Below, in pieces: positions 56,272 to 64,000 of a stretch of 64,000 bases of DNA. The DNA comes from Blastobasis lacticolella. Lineage: Eukaryota > Arthropoda > Insecta > Lepidoptera > Blastobasidae. Position 1 is the first letter of the stretch; each line of letters opens with the position of its first letter. A program made the translations under genes and the position numbers. The notes under the pieces are model-generated. The model saw nothing but the letters and a program-made list of their open reading frames with translations, was not told where the DNA came from and made no database searches. The stretch is from the NCBI GenBank assembly GCA_905147135.1, contig LR990050.1, forward strand, positions 5,902,501-5,966,500, read 5' to 3'.

Positions 56272-59200
56272 GTCGCGTGAAGGAAAGGGGTGTATCAGGA
56301 TCATTGTCATCAGGGTGGTGATATCAGTATTAGATCGTATTCGTCCAGATAAATTAAAGAAAAGGTTCACATTTACTCCACTGTATTTATTCCATTTCAT
56401 TTTTGCACATCACTTATAATTTCACTAGAATTCAGAGCGGTATTACAGATGTAGGCAGTTGAGGTAATTTACTTTCTTATTTCAAAGGTGATTTTAAAAT
56501 TACTTTATTTTTAAACGTAAATAACACTTTCTATTAACGAACTTCAAACGTAAACAAACGAAATGTGGAGACAGTTTCAAGACGCGTCACTCCTCGGCGG
56601 CGGTCGCGCCAAGAATGGCCGCCACTCGGCCCGAGTCGTGCCGTCGAGACTCTGTCAGCACGCCCCACCAGAGGGCGCACTCCCACTTCCGTTTTCATCG
56701 TCATGAGTCCGTACTATTGACCACATGAGTCCATACTATTGACCGTGATCCGTCACGGCCGTCCTGCTGTACACACGTCCTCGTGTGTAATCTGAAACAT
56801 GAAAACCATAGCACAGTACTATATTCGCTCGGTCACTTCTGACCACAACACATCACCCAAATAAGTCGTCTTATGAATCATGTGATTGGATCTATCACGA
56901 CTGCATTAACCCACCAATTCTTCACATAAAACATACGTCCATTATCATTTATCATACTAAACTTCTGTAGATTGAGAGATAACAACATCATCTTGTACAT
57001 AAATTATTCTTTATAAGTTGCCGACATAAATTCAGCTACGACTTCAGTTCATTAGAGAGGCGTGACAAGGTATAACACCAGACGGTTCATAAACCGTATC
57101 ACAATTACCACCAATGAAGAAGGTTTAATCATCGTCACCAGTGTTTTCCCCTTGATGCTCTTGTTGAGTGGGAAACAAGCCCCAATCACAGAGCTCGCGT
57201 ATCGTCCCCGACGTCCATTACTGTAGGTACTTAGATTCACTACAAATATGTGACATACCTACATCAAATTTTCAGTACTCAGCAAAAGACACAATGTTAC
57301 TTCGAGTGGGATTGAAACACTCCTTCATTAAATGCCATATGATTTTTGGTCATCCGTCAGCGCCATCCTAATTTAAAAAGAATAAGTAATGTTACCATAC
57401 AGGAGAAATGACACACAGGCGACGAACCACCACACGACGGACGCCATCAGTCGGGCCGCCACGCAATCAGGCCGCCACGCAACCAGGCCGCCACGCAACT
57501 AGACCTGCACACAAGCGAAATACCACACAGACTAGGTGCCACACAGGTTGGGCGTCACTCTGGTCAGTGCCACTCTAATCGTCAAACTATGAGTTTATTC
57601 ATCATATATCCTGTGTCACGTCTACCAAAGCACGATACAGGTAAGATGTCACACACGGGTAAATTTTACAGAGGCATAATGCCACACATAAAAATGCCAC
57701 ACCGGCGAAATGCCATACAGGTAGAATGCCTCACAGGCTAAATACCACACAGACTTAATGTCACACAGACTATGCCACACAGGCGAAATGCCAAACAGGC
57801 GGGATGCCACACAGGCGGGAGCCACACAGGCGGGAGCCACACAGGCGGGAGCCACACAAGCGGGAGCCACACAAGCGGGAGCCACACAGGCGGGAGCCAC
57901 ACAGACGGGAGCCACACAGGCGGGAGCCACACAGGCGGGAGCCACACAGGCGGGACAAATAAATAGAAGCTGTCTATAGATTCTCAGCTCGTGGTCAATC
58001 CTTCGACCAAATCTGTACTAAGTCAGTGATAGGTAACAGTCTATCTGCTATCATAACCCGGTCAATAACGGTCTACGAGTTACACAACAAGTAATCGTCA
58101 CAGATCCGAACAACTGTTTACGGTGTCATCTCTACAAAAACAACAAAATAAAAAAAATAAAAAATAAACATTATTTCTACTGCCCAATATCAAAACTAAA
58201 TCAGAAGTTTAATAATAAGAAGCTCTCACGTCTATTTGATACGCCAGTTATAGGTAACAATAGTCCATTTGTTGCCACACCAAAACTAAACAAGCAATAA
58301 TCATCGTCATCGATTTTAACTGTTCGAACGAGTATACTCTATCTAGACTTTACGTTACGTTTAAGCTCCCATTTTAAAACCATTTAACAATGTTTGTAAT
58401 AACGAAGGCATCCCATATCAAGCCGCCTTCTAAAAAAATTACAAAATAAAATTTGCTATCTACAGCCACAACATCCGAGACTTTCGGGGCTCTTAGCCCA
58501 ATGAGTCACACACATGACTCCCGGGTCACTCCAAGTCAGCCAAATAAATCTGGGTGTTTGACCTCAACAACAATTCAGGTACTTAAAAACTTGTACTGGC
58601 AGAAGGATATGAAATCTCACCATTGCTTACACTGTCATCTTACTGGCACAACAACAGAACTCAAAATAGTTACTTTATATCAGTAATCAAGGAAATTTCA
58701 GTACTCGAAGCTAAAAATAATTTATAAAACCGGCTATTAAACTATCACCAAAATATCTGGACTTTCTCATCATCGTTATCGTTCAACACTTTCTCACAAA
58801 GCTTAAAACATCTACCTGCTATTAGCCACGCTCCCATAGCCTCCATCAGGCCGGTAAGCAACCATAAAACTCTCCCATAGGCTCCATTAGCCCACCATCA
58901 CTGATAAAACACGATCACCTTCATCCGATGATGCAACAAATTTTGAGAAAACAAAACGATCACATAAATCTCATAAAAACCTCAGCTCGATAGTCGTCAC
59001 GTATTGGGTTAGCGTCTTAGATTGATCCGTCTAACAAAGTCTTTATCCAGGTCAAACTAAGTCACATTGACTTAGTACACATGGTTTTCGGTCGAACTAA
59101 GTCACAGGTTTATCTTTAGTTACTCAAAACATAATTCGAAATTATCTACCGTCAATCAGTTCACTTAATCGTGTTTACTTTTTTTTTTTTCGTTAAATAA

Positions 59201-62200
59201 CTTGATACTAATATAAAATTACGTTACTAACCAAACTACCTTTTTTTTTGTAGTATTAAAAGAAACGTATATCGGTGATCCCATTTTTACTGCGGATATC
59301 TTATCTCTCTATTCTACAACATTGGGAAACTACGACCACAATAACAAACATTATACTGAAATATGGAAAATTTCGTTCGAATTTCTCCTGTTAAATGTAA
59401 ACAAACACGCTAATAATTTTTCTTTTTTTTTTTCTCTCGATACATGTTTGCACCCTCCCGCTCGCATAGAAATCGCGGAGATCGCGGGGTCGTTATTGAA
59501 TTTGCACATTCGAAGCCTATGTGAAGCCTATCCTATCTCTAAGACAACATCCTAAAGTACACCAGCTAATTGTTCCACAAACTCACTGCTACGGCATCCC
59601 TGCCACACTGTTATTATCAAATATTTACTTAATCAGCAATCTGGAACGACTTATGGTGACGGGAAAAGTCGAAGGCAAGAGACCCAGAGGCCGAAGTCCG
59701 AAAAGATGGGTGGACCAAATATCCGAACGATTCATCGAAACCGATGGAAACATGCAGTTTACCGAAGATCAGGATCAGGATCAGGATCCTCAGCAGTGAG
59801 GCAACGATCAAGAAGAAGAAGTCAGTCAGCAGCAGCACCACCATAACTATGCTTACGTACTCAATTTATAAAAATAATAGCACTATGCTTTCCAAGTATT
59901 TCTTATTCTTGTTTTCTGATAACTGACGTGATGTTGGTAATACGTAAAATCATAGCGCACCATGTTTCAAGATGGTAAAATAATCTTAGATTAAATAACA
60001 CTTTTTTTACTATAAACACTGTTTGACATTGGGACGGATTTAACATAATTCTTACTATTTTTGTAGAGTGATTTTTTTTTCTTAGTAACTTTCTATCAGA
60101 CAGCCTACATTAATTGACATAGGTACCCGCAAAAGCTAACATTTTTAAACTTAGCAGTAGTTTTTGACATTTTTACCAACAAATTGTAACACTGACGTAA
60201 CTGACGTTGTTTATGTTTTGTTTACATTCTTTCTGTTTGTAGTTTCACTAAAGATACAAATAAACCTGCCATTCTCTCTACTAAGGGTATCAATAGTGTT
60301 TCTGTCAGAATACTTTTCTTAATTGTCAAAGTAAATAATTCCTAAAATCCGCTAGGGAGCCTCTTCAGCACAGGTTTTTACTAAATAATAATTATGTATA
60401 GGACTCACCAGATAGAGAGGAACTGTTAATATCACATCATTTCTCAGTCATGTACACTCGCAGATTGTCTACCATCGTCGTCCCATGTTGAAACAATCAC
60501 GTTGAGGCTACCAGTCCAGCGTTGCATTCCAATGTTGTTCTCGTAGGTGAAGCGAACCGTTGTGCACCATTGTTATGCAATAGAAGAAAATAATTGTATT
60601 AGTAAAACAAAAATAAAAAATTAATATACACCGTTTTTTATTGTTTGATTTTATTTAATCTGCAGAAATCTAAGCAATTAATTTACTTGTGGTGTCAAAC
60701 CACACTGCTAAATGAATCTAAATGTAAGCGTTTACTTTAAAGTCATTGAATAAACTTTAGCTGGCTAATTTAGAACTACGCAAATTATTTAACTAACTCA
60801 ATTTTATATTTAAAAAGGAAAATATTTTACATGAGTAATCTAAATTAAATGTAACAAAAACAAAGAAGCCATACCAAAGTGCCGTCCATAGTAAGTTTCA
60901 CTCGATTTTTAATAATGTTGTCGATATCCCAGTGGTGCTCTCGAAGGCCCGGGGTCTGCCTTGACCATGACCCATTTGGTACAGATGATCTGCTGTTTAC
61001 TTTATGAATCCCCCAATCTTTCTGACGAAGTCTTTGTCTTATATCTCGGGGTGTTTGGACTCTTGGCTGCGCTTTGAACATGTTAAATAATAAAACTCAA
61101 CTGGATCGAGTAATCACCTTTCTTTTATTATTACGCTTTCACGTAGCGTATCTGCATTTTCTTTGTTGCTTTTCATCATACCATCTCTTGGGCGTTGCGT
61201 TCGTCATCACCGCTTCTGATGTCGTCGCGTGAAGGAAAGGGGTGTATCAGGATCATTGTCATCAGGGTGGTGATATCAGTATTAGGTCGTATTCGTCCAG
61301 ATAAATTAAAGAAAAGGTTCACATTTACTCCACTGTATTTATTCCATTTCATTTTTGCACATCACTTATAATTTCACTAGAATTCAGAGCGGTATTACAG
61401 ATGTAGGCAGTTGAGGTAATTTACTTTCTTATTTCAAAGGTGATTTTAAAATTACTTTATTTTTAAACGTAAATAACACTTTCTATTAACGAACTTCAAA
61501 CGTAAACAAACGAAATGTGGAGACAGTTTCAAGACGCGTCACTCCTCGGCGGCGGTCGCGCCAAGAATGGCCGCCACTCGGCCCGAGTCGTGCCGTCGAG
61601 ACTCTGTCAGCACGCCCCACCAGAGGGCGCACTCCCACTTCCGTTTTCATCGTCATGAGTCCGTACTATTGACCACATGAGTCCATACTATTGACCGTGA
61701 TCCGTCATATATATAGATGTAAAACGTATTAAGTAAATAAAATAATCTAATTTGATTTGATTTTTGTGTATTGACAGTGGTTATGTGAACCCAAACTATC
61801 ACGCGCTTGCGACTAGCCACCCTTGTAATTACAAACAATTCAGTCGCGGCATTAGTAAATTAACAGACTCGAGCCTAAATTAACAGACTGGGCCGCTTCT
61901 TAAATTACATTTACAAAGTATTTGAAATAACATAGACAAGATTAGAACGCAATCTACAATCCGCCTGGAAAGCGGATCCTCCTCATCGTATTCGACGACA
62001 ACGACTCCTTGTAGACTTCAAGCAAGCGAATACTCCAGACACAAAGGCTCACTCACGTCCGAAAATGTACGCCTTTCAAGATGATACACACCCAGCGGCT
62101 TCAGTGAAGTAAGTGTTATCGTTGTGCGCAGCTAGCGGCAGATTTGTGTACGCAGTATCGGCGTGGTCAGCCCTCGTGGTGAACTCCCACATGCCTCCGA

Positions 62201-64000
62201 AGATAGTGTGCTGGACACCACCCAGGGCTTTGCAGACTCTCTCGGTCGCTGCGCAGTTTGGTTCTACCTGTTTGGAGTAATATTCTTCTTTAAGTTGGTA
62301 GAGGAAAGAATTTGTAACCATGATCCAATCTGGTCAGGTTCACCTGGTAGCAGGATCACGGAGGTCGGACGGCAGTCGCTCCACTGTAATTACCTGATCT
62401 GCCAAATCCTGGATTGGGATCAAGGTGGACCCCGTCCCCTCGGCGAGCGAGAGCAAAACCGGGACATTAACTCTAAGATGATTGTTATATTAACATTTTT
62501 AAATCATTATTATGTACTGCCGCACACTGGCCGGTCGCATTTCGGTTGCGTATTCATGAAACGACAATATAACAGATGCATATGCAAGCAACTGTTTGTT
62601 TTGATTCAATTATCCAGTGTGTTTGCTTTCAACGCTATATTAACAGCGACAATTGTTGCTATATTCCTGTTATTCTCATTGGAGGCTTGCACCAAATTCT
62701 TAAACGCATTTAAGCTGATACTTAAACAAATAACAAATAAACGTTAAACGTCATTCTTTAACTTACTCTTATTCTTATTCTAAACGTGGTAACAAACCCG
62801 ATAATACTCGTATGTGTTGTGAAAGTGTAGAGAATAACTACGAATGTCTTAAAACCTATATTCTTTAATTTGTTTAGCCACTTTTTGGTGCCCAACGGTG
62901 AATAAAGTCCCCCTACGTTGCACATGTCCTGGTTGCCGATGGCCGCTTTTAATTTTTTTTATTGCCTGATGGAAAGTGGTCACCGTCGTCCAGGACATCC
63001 ACAACCAAAGGGGAGCGGATGCCGATGAAATGTAATATGGTAGACCGTCTAACTGTGTGCCTCTCTCGACACAAATATACAAATTGTAATTATAGACTGA
63101 AAATGTTTATACAGATCCAACACAAAGACAAGCGCAGAATGTATATCAATGTGGGCCTTCATTAATTTCCGAGGCATAAATCTGTATTGCAGATGGGACG
63201 ATATTGTATCCGTGCAGTCCAGCCATTAGGGAAATTCTCTAGAATACCAAAGAGAATTCACGACGAACCAACGAAAGGAGACTCTCGTCGTATTGATCTC
63301 GCTAATCTTCGAATAATATGAGAATAACAAGAACTGGAAATACCTAAGCTATTGATCGGATCCTTTCATCTCCGAACAATCTCCTCAATGGACTTAATTC
63401 AAGTTATGTCAACTACCTACCTACTATAAGGGTTCTCCGATTTGAATTCCATTGAGATTTGAGGAGTATAGCCAATACTTTTTAGCGCTCTAGTTTCGTA
63501 ATTGTCTTTTTTTAACGAGTAGAATATGTAGAGTTTTAGGAAACACTGTGAAATTGCGAGAAAATATTGACATGTGAATGTTAAAAACGTAGAACAGTTA
63601 TAAGACCCTTTTGGCTCTGTACCTCAATAAACTCATATGGTAGATTATTATTATGTCATAATACTTTAGACGTAGTCATAAATGAAAACAACAAAATTTG
63701 TCTGTTGCTAAATTAGCAGTGTTGCTGAATAGAAAATGATATTAATTAAGCTAATCTGTTATACAGCCGTGGTTTGTTACTGAAGCCAATTAGCTGATTG
63801 CTATACAGCTATTGTATTCCCCCACCTAATTAGTCTAAAACACAATAACTTTCCAAGTAAATAATACCATGAATACCGTGACTGCCAGTGACAAATAAAG
63901 TTAAGTAATAATAACAAATGCAATTTAAACTGAGGCAACAAAAACTTGAAAACTGCTTACTCCTTCAATCAAGGCGACTCCGTAATCAAGTAAGGACTGG
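52029..64000 (-). CDS. TMLHE: Trimethyllysine dioxygenase, C-terminal 237 residues (5 exons, 5' partial)
   Basis: Exons 63961-64000 (cut by the window edge), 62092-62267, 53512-53739, 52815-52948 and 52029-52165 join in frame through four GT/AG introns of 1693, 8352, 563 and 649 bp. The enzyme is an Fe(II)/2-oxoglutarate oxygenase that 3-hydroxylates N6-trimethyllysine in mitochondria, the first step of carnitine biosynthesis. Visible signatures in order: LLDYGVALIEG; MWEFTT and DTAYTNLPLAAHNDNTYF with the HxD iron ligands; LHCLEHSNGSGGETILVDGF; YIEEGHNH; FNVYDRSP; KLKPG; DNFRVLHGR with the distal His; GSRTLCGSY with the 2-oxoglutarate-side Arg. LVDGF, HGRxxFxGxR and LCGxY fit TMLHE better than the paralogue gamma-butyrobetaine dioxygenase. 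The N-terminal part (targeting peptide, Zn-like domain) lies beyond the window. The large intron carries an LTR-type element. Family recognition is from memory, without a search. Confidence 0.93.
52815..52948 (-). CDS. TMLHE: TMLHE exon
   Basis: Acceptor AATTTTCAG before 52948, donor GTGAGG after 52815. Completes the Arg codon, then FNVYDRSPMAFENSEECR and a helix ending QWQFKLKPG. The RxNxYDR and F-K-LKPG positions correspond to RYNNYDR and VKLKPG in mammalian TMLHE. Confidence 0.92.
53512..53739 (-). CDS. TMLHE: TMLHE exon, central jelly-roll
   Basis: Acceptor CATTTTAG before 53739, donor GTAAAT after 53512. It completes a split Gly codon (GG|A) and reads LQILHCLEHSNGSGGETI, LVDGFFGAQCLRKQ, EYIEEGHNHKYSAPV and ends in a split Arg codon. 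This is the strand-rich middle of the double-stranded beta-helix fold. Confidence 0.93.
54029..54195 (-). repeat. Dispersed repeat, family F (TMLHE intron)
   Basis: ATAAAACAAAGTCGCTTCC to CGCGCCGGGTCCACTAGTTT, the reverse of the copy at 15849-16050. Confidence 0.7.
55452..55690 (-). repeat. SINE family C (TMLHE intron)
   Basis: From ACACAGCGGCATCTAG to CCACTCAGGTCGTC with box B complement GCGAATCGAACCCGGG at about 55624-55639. It has the same orientation as the host gene. Confidence 0.8.
55715..56100 (-). repeat. Family D fragment, (GAAA)n and reversed LINE end
   Basis: A family D fragment (AGCTGCGATTTCGATT, GAGCTACGATTGCGATCC, 55715-55826) is followed by (GAAA)n at 55827-55850. Then comes the reverse of a LINE-like 3' UTR that on the minus strand reads GTGGCGACCTTAGTAATAAA before the (TTTC)n tail. 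Confidence 0.5.
56193..56267. repeat. (AT)n microsatellite, 75 bp
   Basis: Uninterrupted alternating A/T. The LTR element begins at its right edge, and TATATATA continues at 61708-61715 after the element, so the element split one tract. Confidence 0.95.
56268..56755. repeat. Left LTR, 488 bp
   Basis: Starts TGTCGTCGCGTGAAGG and ends CCGTGATCCGTCA. It has a GC-rich CpG-dense stretch near 56580-56700 and an internal near-duplicate (ATGAGTCCGTACTATTGACC, then CATGAGTCCATACTATTGAC). Confidence 0.9.
57400..57805 (+). repeat. Degenerate CCACACAGGC repeats
   Basis: Loose variants of GCCACACAGGCGAAAT and CAGGCCGCCACGCAAC recur irregularly. They look like older or diverged units of the regular array that follows. 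Confidence 0.7.
57806..57955 (+). repeat. 15-bp minisatellite, ten units
   Basis: Ten head-to-tail copies of GCCACACAGGCGGGA with a few single-base variants (CAAGC, CAGAC). The 15-bp unit is a multiple of three and lacks stops, so long frames appear on both strands. They are repeat artefacts. Confidence 0.95.
59640..59822 (+). pseudogene. RTE-type LINE C-terminal end inside the LTR element
   Basis: The frame contains MVTGKVEGKRPRGRSPKRW and VDQISERF, then a GATCAG-repeat run, and ends DPQQ-stop followed by GAAGAAGAAG. The VTGKVEGKRxRGRxPxRW motif and the DPQ(H/Q)-stop end are typical of RTE-clade LINEs. The middle is shortened. Confidence 0.75.
60905..60985 (-). repeat. SINE family A tail remnant inside the LTR element
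   Basis: GTGCTCTCGAAGGCCCGGGG and CTTGACCATGACCC match the reverse of the SINE A 3' region. The tail itself is lost. Confidence 0.5.
61220..61707. repeat. Right LTR, 488 bp
   Basis: Equal in length to the left LTR, with one substitution (61286). Confidence 0.9.
62092..62267 (-). CDS. TMLHE: TMLHE exon with HxD iron-binding motif
   Basis: Acceptor CCAAACAG before 62267, donor GTGTGT after 62092. 58 codons plus two bases, from VEPNCAATERVCKAL through GGMWEFTT to TYFTEAA. The His (62124-62126) and Asp (62118-62120) of HND are the expected proximal Fe(II) ligands. The acceptor has a weak pyrimidine tract, but the residue alignment across the junction fits. Confidence 0.92.
62318..62482 (+). repeat. 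SINE family A 3' half (TMLHE intron)
   Basis: TAACCATGATCCAATCTGGT, CCTGGTAGCAGGATCACGG, CTGTAATTACCTGATC and GAGAGCAAAACCGGGAC, ending AAGATGATTG. It lies antisense to the host gene, about 50 bp upstream of the acceptor of the HxD exon. Confidence 0.8.
62945..63020 (-). repeat. Family H fragment (TMLHE intron)
   Basis: ATTGCCTGATGGAAAGTGGT and CACCGTCGTCCAGGACAT are the reverse of the family H 3' region. Confidence 0.5.
63021..63960. other. Intron sequence without assignable features
   Basis: Remaining part of the 1693-bp TMLHE intron. No repeat or coding pattern is recognised. Confidence 0.5.
63961..64000 (-). CDS. TMLHE: TMLHE exon (partial, right edge of window)
   Basis: Encodes QSLLDYGVALIEG and ends in phase 0 at a GTAAGC donor. 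The residues match the short strand just before the catalytic core in this family. The 5' side of the exon is outside the window. Confidence 0.85.

Larger units (their letters stand above)
56268..61707. mobile_element. LTR-type element without gag-pol, in a TMLHE intron
   Basis: Direct 488-bp repeats (56268-56755 and 61220-61707) begin TGTCGTCGCG and end GATCCGTCA, i.e. TG...CA, and differ at one base (A at 56334, G at 61286). Both outer flanks are TA repeats, consistent with insertion into an (AT)n tract. The 4464-bp interior has no recognisable gag, protease, reverse transcriptase or integrase. It contains a 15-bp tandem array, a LINE remnant (about 59640-59820) and a SINE A tail remnant (about 60905-60970). 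No clear primer-binding site or polypurine tract was found on either strand, so the orientation is left open. Near-identical LTRs indicate a recent insertion, presumably with enzymes supplied from elsewhere (LARD-like). Confidence 0.8.

Noticed and set aside
57649..57979. Overlapping long frames on both strands
   Set aside because: They are products of the 15-bp tandem repeat, which has no stops and a length divisible by three.
62163..62747. 194-codon plus-strand frame
   Set aside because: It is antisense to the TMLHE HxD exon and runs through a SINE A copy.

Overview
The window reads as nuclear DNA of a lepidopteran insect (moth or butterfly). It is AT-rich and gene-poor, and dense in repeats of lepidopteran type: tRNA-headed SINEs, retroposons with (GAT)n tails, RTE-type and CR1/Jockey-type LINE fragments, and many MITE-like inverted-repeat elements. 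The assignment is by recognition of repeat and gene style, not by a search. No rRNA gene, CRISPR array or bacterial feature is seen.

Only one host gene is convincing. Five exons on the minus strand, from the right edge of the window (64000, 5' end missing) to a stop at 52029, encode the last 237 residues of a trimethyllysine dioxygenase (TMLHE), the Fe(II)/2-oxoglutarate enzyme that starts carnitine biosynthesis. All four junctions have GT/AG splice sites and matching phases, and the HxD, distal His and two Arg residues are present. Its 8.35-kb intron holds a 5.4-kb LTR-type element (56268-61707). That element has two 488-bp LTRs with a single difference, no recognisable gag-pol, a tandem 15-bp array, and sits in an (AT)n tract.

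Left part (3.1-10.5 kb): three related PIF/Harbinger-type elements lie end to end in alternating orientation (Z+, Y-, X+), each bordered by the trinucleotide TAA. Z and Y form a 2.3-kb inverted repeat carrying 104-bp subterminal tandem repeats and decayed pieces of the two usual Harbinger proteins (transposase start and a MADF-domain protein). A terminal fragment of a fourth copy is at 30.65-30.93 kb.

Middle (11-31 kb): LINE ends, SINEs with clear 15-17 bp target-site duplications, a 1.1-kb inverted-repeat element (15509-16633) with another repeat nested in it, a 39-bp inverted-repeat pair 1.5 kb apart, and perfect or near-perfect hairpins.

33.6-41.5 kb: a direct tandem duplication (33584-37085 and 37301-41450). 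Its copies share old MITEs and SINE remnants, but each carries private insertions with target duplications: a SINE-like element in copy 1 and a 1-kb LINE end with a minisatellite in copy 2. A decayed CR1/Jockey-like LINE follows at 41.8-42.9 kb. The stretches 30.9-33.6, 44.1-46.8 and 47.0-51.9 kb show nothing I can assign.

Letters A to H below are local names for repeat families recurring inside this window.
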